Positions 7,691-15,464 of a stretch of 64,000 nt of DNA are shown here, piece after piece. Origin of the DNA: Plantactinospora sp039889035 (GTDB lineage Bacteria > Actinomycetota > Actinomycetes > Mycobacteriales > Micromonosporaceae); the NCBI GenBank assembly GCA_039889035.1, contig JBDQQY010000004.1:124001-188000 (forward strand), given 5' to 3'. A program made the translations under genes and the position numbers. Position 1 is the first letter of the stretch; every line of letters starts with the position of its first letter. Under the pieces are notes generated by a model, which did no database searches, was not told where the DNA came from, and worked only from the letters and a program-made list of their open reading frames with translations.

Positions 7691-9067
7691 GTGCGCTACT
7701 ACGACAACGTCATCGAGCTGATCGGTGACACCCCGCTGGTCCGACTCCGGCAGGTGACCGCCGGCATCTCGGCGACCGTGCTCGCCAAGGTCGAGTACTT
7801 CAACCCGGGCGGCTCGGTCAAGGACCGCATCGCGCTGCGGATGGTCGAGGAGGCGGAGCAGGCCGGGCTGCTGGGGCCGGGTGGCACCATCGTCGAGCCG
7901 ACCAGCGGAAACACCGGCGTCGGGCTGGCCCTGGTGGCCCAGATGCGGGGCTACAAGTGCGTCTTCGTCTGCCCGGACAAGGTCAGCGAGGACAAGCAGA
8001 ACGTGCTGCGGGCGTACGGGGCCGAGGTGGTGGTCTGCCCGACGGCGGTCGCCCCGGAGGACCCCCGCTCCTACTACAACGTCTCGGACCGGCTGACCCG
8101 GGAGATCCCGGGCGCATGGAAGCCCAACCAGTACGCCAACCCGGCGAACCCGCGCTCGCACTACGAGACCACCGGTCCGGAGCTGTGGGAGCAGACCGGC
8201 GGCCGGATCACGCACTTCGTGGCCGGGGTCGGCACCGGCGGCACCATCTCGGGCACCGGCCGCTACCTCAAGGAGGTCTCCGGCGGGGCGGTACGGATCA
8301 TCGGCGCCGACCCGGAGGGCTCGGTCTACTCCGGCGGCACCGGCCGGCCGTACCTGGTCGAGGGGGTCGGTGAGGACTTCTGGCCGGAGACCTACGACCG
8401 GGGCATCTGCGACGAGATCGTGAAGGTCTCCGACAAGACCTCCTTCGAGCTGACCCGGCGACTCGCCCGCGAGGAGGGGCTGCTGGTCGGCGGCTCCTGC
8501 GGGATGGCGGTGGCCGCCGCCCTGGAGGTGGCCCGGCAGGCCGGCCCGGACGACGTGGTGGTGGTGCTGCTGCCGGACGGCGGCCGGGGCTACCTGTCCA
8601 AGATCTTCGACGACGAGTGGATGGCCCGGTACGGCTTCATGGACACCAGCGCCACCGAGCCGACCGTGGCCGACGCGCTGAACAGCAAGCCGAACGGCAT
8701 CCCGGAGCTGGTGCACGTGCACCCGACCGAGACGGTCCGGGACGCCGTCGACTACATGCGGGAATACGCGGTCTCCCAGCTCCCGGTGCTCAAGGCGGAG
8801 CCGCCGGTGGTGACCGGCGAGGTCGCCGGCTCGATCGCCGAACGGGACCTGCTGGACGCGCTCTTCACCGGCCAGGCGAAGCTGCACGACACCATCGAGC
8901 GGCACATGGGGCCGCCGCTGCCGGTGATCGGCGGCGGGCAGCCGGTCAGCGAGGCGGTGGGGCTGCTGGAGAAGTCCGACGCCGCGCTGGTGCTGGTGGA
9001 CGGCAAGCCGAAGGGCGTACTCACCCGGCAGGACCTGCTGGCCCACCTGGGCGCCTCTCCGCGCTGA
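7691..9067 (+). CDS. cbs: cystathionine beta-synthase
   Basis: A 458-residue PLP enzyme condensing serine (or O-acetylserine-type substrates) with homocysteine to give cystathionine, first step of reverse transsulfuration. The fold-type II catalytic domain (1-~315) shows the PLP lysine Lys44 in 'FNPGGSVKDR', the substrate loop 'EPTSGNTG' and the phosphate-binding 'GVGTGGTISGTG'. A C-terminal pair of CBS modules (~330-458, ending 'GVLTRQDLLAHLGA') is the usual regulatory part. No N-terminal haem domain. GTG 7691 follows GAGAAGG. metB, the partner enzyme, lies 5 kb downstream, as in the mycobacterial cbs (Rv1077) / metB (Rv1079) arrangement. Confidence 0.95.
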   Translation: MRYYDNVIELIGDTPLVRLRQVTAGISATVLAKVEYFNPGGSVKDRIALRMVEEAEQAGLLGPGGTIVEPTSGNTGVGLALVAQMRGYKCVFVCPDKVSEDKQNVLRAYGAEVVVCPTAVAPEDPRSYYNVSDRLTREIPGAWKPNQYANPANPRSHYETTGPELWEQTGGRITHFVAGVGTGGTISGTGRYLKEVSGGAVRIIGADPEGSVYSGGTGRPYLVEGVGEDFWPETYDRGICDEIVKVSDKTSFELTRRLAREEGLLVGGSCGMAVAAALEVARQAGPDDVVVVLLPDGGRGYLSKIFDDEWMARYGFMDTSATEPTVADALNSKPNGIPELVHVHPTETVRDAVDYMREYAVSQLPVLKAEPPVVTGEVAGSIAERDLLDALFTGQAKLHDTIERHMGPPLPVIGGGQPVSEAVGLLEKSDAALVLVDGKPKGVLTRQDLLAHLGASPR

Positions 9068-9156
9068 CTCTCACCGGGCCGGCGTGTCGTCCGGTACCGC
9101 GCTCACGGGGTGCGGCAGCGCGCTCACGGCGTCCGGCACCGCGATCACGGCCGCCG

Positions 9157-10113
9157 TCACCGGCTCAGCTCGGCCGGCACCGCGATCACGTCGACGAAGG
9201 CGCCCCGGCGCAGCAGGGTCATCGGCAGCCGGCTGCCGATGGCCGGGCCGAGCATCAGCCGTTGCAGGCTCTGCCCGTTCGCCACCGGCCGGCCGCCGGC
9301 CGAGATGATGACGTCACCGAGGTAGATCCCGGCGACCCCGGCCGGGCTCTCCGGGACCACCTCCACCACCCGCAGCCCGCGCTGCTGGCCGGTGCGCTCG
9401 GCCACGGGCGGCGGCAGCGGTACGGGCACCCCGGCGACACCCAGCCAGGCACGGCGGACCCGTCCGGTGTTCACCAGGTCGCCGATGATCTGCCGGGTGG
9501 TGGAGTTGATCGGCACCGCCAGGCCGAGGCCGTACCCGGCGACGGCGGTGTTGATCCCGACCACCCGGCCGGCCGCGTCGGCCAGCGCCCCACCGGAGTT
9601 GCCGGGGTTGAGCGCGGCGTCGGTCTGGATGACGTCCTCGATCAGCCGGACGACCCGGCCGTCCCGGGCCGGCAGCGACCGGCCCAGCCCGGAGACCACC
9701 CCGGCGGTGACCGAGCCGGCCAGCCCCATCGGGTTGCCGACCGCCACCACGAGCTGCCCGATCCGCAGCGGGTCGGCGTCGCCGAGTTCGGCGGGCGGGG
9801 CGCTGGTGGCCCGGACCCGGAGTACGGCCAGGTCGGAGAGGGGATCGGTGCCGACCACGTCGAACCGGGCCTCGGCGCCGTCGCCGAAGGTGGCCAGCCC
9901 GCCGGTCGCCCCGTCCACCACGTGTGCGCTGGTGAGCAGGAACCCGTCGTCGGTGAAGGTCACCGCCGAACCGGCTCCCGCGCCGCGCGGCCCGCGTACG
10001 GCCAGCGCGGCCACGCTCGGCAGCACCCGGGCCGCCACCCCGGTCACCACCTGCGAGTACGCGTCCAGAGCGGCCCGTTCGGCGCGCTCCGGTTCGAGTC
10101 TTTCGGTGCTCAT
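9157..10113 (-). CDS. HtrA/DegP-type serine protease with C-terminal PDZ, no visible anchor
   Basis: A 318-residue S1C protease. The catalytic triad is visible: His64 ('TSAHVVDG'), Asp94 ('PLSDLAVLRV') and Ser173 ('ALNPGNSGGAL'). A PDZ domain follows (~240-318, 'LRVVEVVPESPAGVAGIYLGDVIISAGG'). HtrA proteins normally act outside the cytoplasm in protein quality control, but the N-terminus here ('MSTERLEPERAERAALDAYSQVV') has neither signal peptide nor membrane helix, so this member seems cytoplasmic or exported by an unusual route. No signal-bearing in-frame extension is apparent. Monocistronic, between cbs (convergent) and a GNAT gene. Confidence 0.9.
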   Translation of the reverse strand: MSTERLEPERAERAALDAYSQVVTGVAARVLPSVAALAVRGPRGAGAGSAVTFTDDGFLLTSAHVVDGATGGLATFGDGAEARFDVVGTDPLSDLAVLRVRATSAPPAELGDADPLRIGQLVVAVGNPMGLAGSVTAGVVSGLGRSLPARDGRVVRLIEDVIQTDAALNPGNSGGALADAAGRVVGINTAVAGYGLGLAVPINSTTRQIIGDLVNTGRVRRAWLGVAGVPVPLPPPVAERTGQQRGLRVVEVVPESPAGVAGIYLGDVIISAGGRPVANGQSLQRLMLGPAIGSRLPMTLLRRGAFVDVIAVPAELSR

Positions 10114-10199
10114 GTGCCGGTCAACGCCGGCACGACCCCGGTCGATCCCCGGCACCGCTGCGCCCAGAGCGAAATCCCTGCCGGCGTGACCGGTCCGGC

Positions 10200-10727
10200 T
10201 CAGTGCAGGTCGCGGGCGTAGCGGATCTGCGGCGTCAGCACCGGACCGATGCCGCCCTCCCGCTCGGCGCCGTCCGGCAGCCAGCCGCCCCGGGCGTAGA
10301 AGTCCCGGGCGTGCGCGTTGTCCACGAGTACCCAGAGCACCGCCCGGCGCCAGCCCCGGGCGCGCAGCTTGGCCAGCGCGTCGACCATCAGGATCCGGCC
10401 CGACCCGCGGCCCTGCTCGGCCGGGTCCAGGTGGATCGCGTACAGCTCGCCGACGTCCGGGCCGGCCGAGTCCGGTTCGGCCGGATCGTGCGGCCCGAGA
10501 TAGCTGAAGCCGACCAGCCGGCCGTCCCGTTCGGCCACCGTCATCAGGTGGGTGTCCCGCTCGTAGACCCAGCGCTCCGTCCAGTACCGACCCATCATCT
10601 CGCCGGTCTCGGCGGCCAGCGCGTCCGCCGGGACGATGTCCCGGTAGGCCACCGCGCGCGACCGGTTCTGGAGGTCTCCGACGGCCATCAGGTCGGCGGC
10701 GACCGCCGGGCGCAACGTGAGGGTCAT
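10200..10727 (-). CDS. GNAT family N-acetyltransferase
   Basis: A 175-residue acetyltransferase. The acetyl-CoA binding motif A is visible as 'LYAIHLDPAEQGRGSGRILM' (Q/RxxGxG/A) and motif B as 'LWVLVDNAHARDFYARGGW'. The substrate is unknown. The ATG at 10727 has TACGAT (plus-strand 10734-10739 as atcgta) six nucleotides upstream, indicating a leaderless start. It is head-to-head with the MmcQ-family gene with only 26 bp between the two start codons. Confidence 0.88.
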   Translation of the reverse strand: MTLTLRPAVAADLMAVGDLQNRSRAVAYRDIVPADALAAETGEMMGRYWTERWVYERDTHLMTVAERDGRLVGFSYLGPHDPAEPDSAGPDVGELYAIHLDPAEQGRGSGRILMVDALAKLRARGWRRAVLWVLVDNAHARDFYARGGWLPDGAEREGGIGPVLTPQIRYARDLH

Positions 10728-10733
10728 GAGTTG

Positions 10734-10746
10734 ATCGTAGTAACGT
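10734..10746. promoter_or_regulatory. two adjacent divergent -10 boxes (GNAT / MmcQ)
   Basis: On the minus strand TACGAT (10739-10734) lies 6 nt before the GNAT ATG; on the plus strand TAACGT (10741-10746) lies 7 nt before the MmcQ ATG. Only one base separates the boxes, so the two promoters share the same DNA and RNA polymerase probably cannot serve both at once. Confidence 0.6.
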
Positions 10747-10753
10747 GGCCGAC

Positions 10754-11083
10754 ATGGTCACCTGGGACAGAGTGTGTGATCTGGTGTCGGTGCTACCCGA
10801 GGTGGAACAGGGCATCTCATACGGGACACCGGCCTGCAAGATCCGGGGCAAGCTCTTCGTCCGGCTGCTGGAGGACGGCGAGCGGATCGCGATCTTCACA
10901 CACGAGCGGGAGGCGCTGCTCGCGGCGGCGCCACAGACCTACACCGTGCCGGCCCACTACACCAACTATCCGATGGTGGTGGTCGCGCTCGACACCGCCG
11001 ACCCGGTCGAGCTGAGCGAACTGCTCACCGAGTCCTGGCGGATCAGGGCGCCGAAGCGGCTGGCGGCGACGCTGCCGCGCTGA
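10754..11083 (+). CDS. MmcQ/YjbR family protein
   Basis: A 109-residue protein with the MmcQ/YjbR (CyaY-like) fold signatures: 'VTWDRVCDLVSVLPEVEQGISYGTPACKIRGKLFVRL' at the N-terminus and 'LTESWRIRAPKRLAATL' at the C-terminus. The family is often annotated as DNA-binding but function is not known. ATG 10754 is chosen because the TAACGT box is 7 nt upstream; a GTG at 10745 falls inside that box. The 3' end overlaps the 3' end of the convergent RNase Z gene by 41 bp. Confidence 0.87.
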   Translation: MVTWDRVCDLVSVLPEVEQGISYGTPACKIRGKLFVRLLEDGERIAIFTHEREALLAAAPQTYTVPAHYTNYPMVVVALDTADPVELSELLTESWRIRAPKRLAATLPR

Positions 11084-12026
11084 CCGGCGCCCGGGGCGGC
11101 ACCGCCACCCGGACCAGATCCTCGGCGACCACCAGGTCACCGTCGAAGTGCTGCCGCGCCTCGGCAGCGAAGCGCTCGGCGGCCGGCGGCACCCCGGCCC
11201 GGGACGTCGGACCGTAGCGCTGGGAGAAGTGGGTCAGCACGAGCCGGCGTACCCCGGACTCGGCCGCCACCCGGGCGGCCTGGGCCGCGGTCAGGTGCCC
11301 GACCTCGGCGGCGAGTGCCGCGTCCTCGGTCAGGAACGTCGACTCGATCACCAGCAGGTCGGCCCGGTCGGCCAGCTCGAAGACCCCGTCGCAGAGTCCG
11401 GTGTCCATCACGAAACCGAACCGCTGGCCGGGACGCGGCGCGCTCACCTCGGCGAGCGTCACCCGCCGCCCGGCCACGTGGACGTGACCGGCCCGGATCA
11501 GCTCGCCGATCGCCGGCCCCCGGATCCCGTACGCCGCCAGCCGGTCCGGCAGCATCCGGCGCTCGTCCGGCTCGACCAGCCGGTAGCCGTACGTCTCGAC
11601 CGGGTGCCGGAGCCGGCGGGCGAGCAACGTACCGGCGGAGGTCTCGAAGGTCTGGCCGTCCCGGAGCACCGGCAGTTCGCGCAGCTCGGCGGTCTCGTAG
11701 AAGGAGCTGGCGTGCCGCAGCCGGGCGAAGAAGTGCGCACCGCCGCCCGGATAGTGCGCGTCGACCGGATGCGGCACCCGGTCCAGCGAGAGCCGCTGGA
11801 CCACGCCGGGCAGGCCGAGGCAGTGGTCGCCGTGGAAGTGCGTGACGCAGATCCGGGTCAGGTCGCCGGCCGGGATGCCGGCGAACATCATCTGCCGCTG
11901 GGTGCCCTCGCCGGGATCGAAGAGGATCGCCTCGCGGTCCCAGCGCAGCAGGTACCCGTTGTGGTTGCGGTGCCGGGTCGGCACCTGGCTGGCCGTGCCC
12001 AGCACCGCCAGCTCACGTACGGACAC
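11043..12026 (-). CDS. rnz: ribonuclease Z (tRNA 3' processing)
   Basis: A 327-residue metallo-beta-lactamase-fold nuclease that trims tRNA 3' trailers. The metal site 'THFHGDHCLGLPG' gives His63, His65, Asp67 and His68; further ligands appear in 'FVMDTGLCDG' (Asp) and 'LVLTHFSQRYG' (His). The region around residues 155-185 corresponds to the flexible exosite arm. GTG 12026 has GGAAGG six bases upstream. The 3' end overlaps the convergent MmcQ gene. A CRP/GlxR-like palindrome lies 74 bp upstream of the start. Confidence 0.93.
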   Translation of the reverse strand: MSVRELAVLGTASQVPTRHRNHNGYLLRWDREAILFDPGEGTQRQMMFAGIPAGDLTRICVTHFHGDHCLGLPGVVQRLSLDRVPHPVDAHYPGGGAHFFARLRHASSFYETAELRELPVLRDGQTFETSAGTLLARRLRHPVETYGYRLVEPDERRMLPDRLAAYGIRGPAIGELIRAGHVHVAGRRVTLAEVSAPRPGQRFGFVMDTGLCDGVFELADRADLLVIESTFLTEDAALAAEVGHLTAAQAARVAAESGVRRLVLTHFSQRYGPTSRAGVPPAAERFAAEARQHFDGDLVVAEDLVRVAVPPRAPVSAAASPPAASAP

Positions 12027-12401
12027 GGCGGGCCTTCCGGGGTACCGGTCGACGGCGGGTGCCGGTCGACGGGAGAAATGGTCGACCCCCGGGGTTCCGT
12101 GTGACGCTCGTCACGCGAAGGCCGGCTGGACTTTGGCCGGCACGCCCCGGGGGTCGGGTGGCTGTCGTGGATTCGCCGCACCGCTGCCACACGGTCTCGA
12201 CGACTTGCAACTGCCCGCTTGCGGCGGACACCGAAACTGTCAAGGACAGCGGCTAGCGGACAGCCACCTCACGAGTCCTATTGCTATACAAAGCTCGGAC
12301 CACCTCCCTTCCCGTGTACGGCCACGCTATCCATCCCCGGACGGCCCCGGCAACGGTTTTTGGCCACACTCTCGCGGTACGGGCCGGTCCTCGCCCGGTT
12401 G
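12027..12401. other. intergenic region upstream of rnz, downstream of msrA
   Basis: 375 bp with no convincing gene. It contains a CRP-like palindrome (12100-12115), a direct repeat of CCGGTCGACGG (within 12045-12072) and a less GC-rich stretch around 12240-12370. Short frames here have no SD and no recognisable product. Confidence 0.5.
12100..12115. promoter_or_regulatory. CRP/GlxR-like binding site upstream of rnz
   Basis: TGTGA-CGCTCG-TCACG matches the CRP/FNR-type consensus TGTGA-N6-TCACA with one mismatch. It is 74 bp upstream of the rnz start, and rnz is the only gene leaving this region. No -10 was confirmed between the site and rnz. Confidence 0.45.
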
Positions 12402-13064
12402 CTACGCCCCGGTGCGGGCCACGCCGACCGGGCAGGTCATCCCGTTCGGCCCGTGGTTGCAGTAGCCGTTCGGGTTCTTGGTCGGCGCCAGGTACTGCTG
12501 GTGGTAGTCCTCGGCGTAGTAGTAGTTCCCCAGCTTGGCGATCTCCGTGGTGATCTCGCCGTGCCCGGCCCGCGCCACGATCGGCGCGAACGCGTCCCGG
12601 GAGGACTGGGCGATCGCCGACTGCTCGTCGGTGGTGGTGTAGATCGCGGAGCGGTACTGCGTGCCGACGTCGTTGCCCTGCCGCATCCCCTGGGTCGGGT
12701 CGTGGTTCTCCCAGAAGACCTTGAGCAGGTCCTCGTAACCGATCTTCGAGGGGTCGTAGACCACCTGGACCACCTCGGCGTGCGCGGTCCGGCCCGAGCA
12801 GACCTCCTCGTACGTCGGGTTCTGGGTGTAACCGCCCGCATAGCCCGCGGAGGTGGAAATCACCCCGGGCAGCGTCCAGAACAGCCGCTCGGCTCCCCAG
12901 AAACAGCCCATCCCGAAGACGGCGACCTGGGCACCCTCGGGCCACGGTCCCCGCAGCGGGGTACCGAGCACCTCGTGCCGGTCGGAGATCGGCATCGCGA
13001 TCGGCCGGCCGGGCAGGGCCTGGTCGGGGGTGGGCAGCTCGGCATTGATACGCCGTAGGAACAC
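12402..13064 (-). CDS. msrA: peptide-methionine (S)-S-oxide reductase MsrA
   Basis: A 220-residue reductase that repairs methionine-S-sulfoxide. The catalytic Cys54 lies in 'GMGCFWGAERLF'; the C-terminal 'NGYCNHGPNGMTCPVG' supplies recycling cysteines. Sequence 'TSAGYAGGYTQNPTYEEVCSGRTAHAEVVQV' is typical. GTG 13064 ('VFLRRINAELPTPDQALPGR') is preceded by AAAGGAG and gives the conserved N-terminus; longer in-frame starts do not. Cytoplasmic. It fits with other thiol/sulfur redox genes in the block (mca, cbs, DUF255 protein). Confidence 0.95.
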   Translation of the reverse strand: MFLRRINAELPTPDQALPGRPIAMPISDRHEVLGTPLRGPWPEGAQVAVFGMGCFWGAERLFWTLPGVISTSAGYAGGYTQNPTYEEVCSGRTAHAEVVQVVYDPSKIGYEDLLKVFWENHDPTQGMRQGNDVGTQYRSAIYTTTDEQSAIAQSSRDAFAPIVARAGHGEITTEIAKLGNYYYAEDYHQQYLAPTKNPNGYCNHGPNGMTCPVGVARTGA

Positions 13065-13269
13065 GATGGAACTCCTTTCGTACCTCTGCCGGTTGCAACG
13101 CGGCACGCACCAGGATCCTTACCCGCCCCTGCCCGCACCACCCCACCTCCGGCCTGCCGGGCCGGGTCACCCGGCCGGGGGAGGGAGATGGCGCTGGGGC
13201 GGGAGGTGCGGGTGGGGGCACCGGCGGATCGTGGAGGTGGTCGGGGAGCCGGGCGGAGGGAGCCACGTG

Positions 13270-13842
13270 ATGACGGTGGAGTTCGCGGGAGTGTCCCGCT
13301 GGGCGGTCCGGGCGGCGTACGCGGTGCCGCTCTGCGTACTGCCGTCGGCGCTGTCCCGGCTGGCCCTGCTGGCAGGGCTGCTGGACGGCACCGGTACGTC
13401 GACGACGGTCACACCGGCCGAGCGGCTCTACGTGCTCTCCCTCAGCCTCGTCTCGATGGGGCTGGCGCTGCTCACCCTCGGCCTGGTCCGGCCCTGGGGC
13501 GAGACGCTGCCGGGCTGGCTGCCGCTGCTGGGCGGGCGGCGGATCCCGGTCCGGGCGGCGGTCGTGCCGGCCGTCACCGGGGCGACCGTGCTGATCGGGC
13601 TCTGCGGCTATCTGCTGCTCAACTCCCTGTTCCACGTCGTGGGCCGGGTCCCGCCGATGATCGGGGAGGCGGGTACGGCGACGCTGGAGGGCACCGCGCA
13701 GCTCGTCGTGATCGTCACGTACGCGCCGCTGGTGGCCTGGGGGCCGCTGCTGCTGGCGGTCGCCGTCGCGTACCACCGCCGCCGGACCCGCGCCGGGCGG
13801 AGCGCACCGGCGGCGGCTACTCCGTCGCCGGCCCGTCCTTGA
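13270..13842 (+). CDS. hypothetical four-span membrane protein
   Basis: A 190-residue protein with four hydrophobic segments ('AVPLCVLPSALSRLALLAGLL', 'LYVLSLSLVSMGLALLTLGLV', 'VVPAVTGATVLIGLCGYLLL', 'IVTYAPLVAWGPLLLAVAVAY') and a short Arg/Ala-rich cytoplasmic tail. I do not recognise a function. ATG 13270 is chosen for the GGAGGG SD (13255-13260); a GTG directly upstream (13267) is also possible. Its last 26 bp overlap the end of the convergent HIT gene. Confidence 0.7.
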   Translation: MTVEFAGVSRWAVRAAYAVPLCVLPSALSRLALLAGLLDGTGTSTTVTPAERLYVLSLSLVSMGLALLTLGLVRPWGETLPGWLPLLGGRRIPVRAAVVPAVTGATVLIGLCGYLLLNSLFHVVGRVPPMIGEAGTATLEGTAQLVVIVTYAPLVAWGPLLLAVAVAYHRRRTRAGRSAPAAATPSPARP

Positions 13843-14245
13843 GCGCGGCGGCGATCCGGTCGGCGTACGACGCGGCCTCGGTGTCCGAGGCGTACTTCGT
13901 GCGGGGCCAGAAGAAGCCGCGCAGCCCGTCGCCCTTGGTCCTCGGTACGACGTGGGTGTGCAGGTGCGGCACGGACTGGGACACCCGGTTGTTCATCGCC
14001 ACGAACGTCCCACCCGCGCCCAGCCCGGTCTCGACGGCCAGGGCCAGCCGCTGGACCAGCCGGAAGTAGCCCGGCAGGGCCTCGTCCGGCAGCTCGCCCA
14101 GCGTCTCGACGTGGGCGCGCGGCACCACCAGCAGGTGCCCCTTGAAGACCGGGCGGACGTCGAGGAAGGCCACCCCGTCGGGGCAGTCGACCACCCGGAA
14201 CGCCGCCGCACCCGCCACGATCCCGCAGAACACGCACCCCGCCAC
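13817..14245 (-). CDS. HIT family nucleotide hydrolase/transferase
   Basis: A 142-residue histidine-triad protein. The triad 'VPHLHTHVVPR' (His94, His96, His98) is intact, with His98 the likely nucleophile. N-terminal 'CVFCGIVAG' is a partial zinc site typical of Hint-like proteins. It probably hydrolyses adenosine phosphoramidates or dinucleotides. The GTG start at 14245 has TAGCCT (plus-strand 14252-14257) six nucleotides upstream, i.e. leaderless, and is head-to-head with metB with 23 bp between the start codons. Confidence 0.93.
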   Translation of the reverse strand: MAGCVFCGIVAGAAAFRVVDCPDGVAFLDVRPVFKGHLLVVPRAHVETLGELPDEALPGYFRLVQRLALAVETGLGAGGTFVAMNNRVSQSVPHLHTHVVPRTKGDGLRGFFWPRTKYASDTEAASYADRIAAALKDGPATE

Positions 14246-14251
14246 CAGTGC

Positions 14252-14261
14252 AGGCTAGCCT
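14252..14261. promoter_or_regulatory. overlapping divergent -10 boxes (HIT / metB)
   Basis: The ten bases AGGCTAGCCT form a perfect palindrome that reads TAGCCT on both strands: plus 14256-14261 (7 nt before metB ATG 14269) and minus 14257-14252 (6 nt before HIT GTG 14245). The two -10 hexamers share the central TA, so this is a candidate bidirectional promoter with two leaderless transcripts. Confidence 0.65.
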
Positions 14262-14268
14262 CATGCAA

Positions 14269-15411
14269 ATGAGTCACGGCTTCGAGACACTCGCCATCCA
14301 TGCCGGCCAGGAGCCGGAGCCCCGCACCGGGGCGGTGGTGCCGCCGATATACCAGACCAGCACGTACGCCCAGGACGCCGTCGGCGCGCCCCGGCTCGGC
14401 TACGAGTACAGCAGGTCGGCCAACCCGACCCGGGACGCGCTGCAGGACTGCCTGGCCGCACTGGAGGGCGGTCCGGTCGGGCTGAGCTTCGCCAGCGGGC
14501 TGGCCGCCGAGGACACCCTGCTGCGGACCGTCTGCCGGCCCGGCGACCACGTGGTGATCCCGGACGACGCGTACGGCGGCACGTTCCGGCTCTTCGCCCG
14601 GGTCGCCGAGCGCTGGGGGCTGACCTGGACGGCCGCCCGGATCTCCGACGTCGACGCCGTCCGGGCGGCGGTCCGCCCCGGCCAGACGAAGGTGATCTGG
14701 GTGGAGACCCCCACCAACCCGCTGCTCGGGATCGCCGACATCGCCGGGCTCGCCTCGCTGGCCAGCGACGTCGACGCGCTGCTGGTGGTCGACAACACGT
14801 TCGCCTCGCCGTACCTCCAGCAGCCGATCGCGCTCGGCGCGGACGTGGTGGTGCACTCGACCACCAAGTACGTCGGCGGGCACTCCGACGTGGTCGGTGG
14901 CGCCCTCGTCGCGGCCAGTGCCGCGCTCGGCGAGGAGCTGCGCTACCACCAGAACGCGATGGGCGCGGTGAACGGGCCGTTCGACGCCTGGCTGACCCTG
15001 CGTGGGGTCAAGACCCTCGGCGTACGGATGGACCGGCACTGCGACAACGCCGAGCGGATCGCCGACTATCTGCACGGGCACCGGTCGGTGGCCCAGGTGC
15101 TCTACCCGGGCCTGCCGGAGCACCCCGGGCACGAGGTCGCGGCGAAGCAGATGCGGCGGTTCGGCGGCATGATCTCCTTCCGGGCGGCCGGCGGAGAGGA
15201 GCACGCCGTACAGATCTGTGACCGGGCGAAACTCTTCGTACTCGCCGAGTCGCTGGGCGGGGTCGAGTCGCTGATCGAACATCCGGGCCGGATGACACAC
15301 GCAAGTGCCGCCGGCTCGCCGCTTGAAGTTCCCGCCGATCTCGTGCGACTGTCTGTCGGCATCGAGACCGCCGACGACCTACTCGCAGACCTGGAGCAGG
15401 CGCTCGGCTGA
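14269..15411 (+). CDS. metB: cystathionine gamma-synthase / gamma-lyase (MetB family)
   Basis: A 380-residue fold-type I PLP enzyme. The PLP lysine is Lys200 in 'VVHSTTKYVGGHSD'; 'YSRSANPTRDALQ' and 'SFASGLAAEDTLL' are family motifs. The sequence cannot distinguish gamma-synthase from gamma-lyase, but synteny with mycobacterial cbs-metB favours a transsulfuration role together with the CBS encoded at 7691. ATG 14269 ('MSHGFETLAIHAGQ') is preferred because it is 7 nt from the TAGCCT box; ATG 14263 is only 1 nt from it. There is no SD, consistent with a leaderless transcript. Confidence 0.93.
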   Translation: MSHGFETLAIHAGQEPEPRTGAVVPPIYQTSTYAQDAVGAPRLGYEYSRSANPTRDALQDCLAALEGGPVGLSFASGLAAEDTLLRTVCRPGDHVVIPDDAYGGTFRLFARVAERWGLTWTAARISDVDAVRAAVRPGQTKVIWVETPTNPLLGIADIAGLASLASDVDALLVVDNTFASPYLQQPIALGADVVVHSTTKYVGGHSDVVGGALVAASAALGEELRYHQNAMGAVNGPFDAWLTLRGVKTLGVRMDRHCDNAERIADYLHGHRSVAQVLYPGLPEHPGHEVAAKQMRRFGGMISFRAAGGEEHAVQICDRAKLFVLAESLGGVESLIEHPGRMTHASAAGSPLEVPADLVRLSVGIETADDLLADLEQALG

Positions 15412-15464
15412 CCGCTGTCCGGCCGCCCGGACGGCGCTGCGGACAAGCCGATGGGGAGGTGGCC

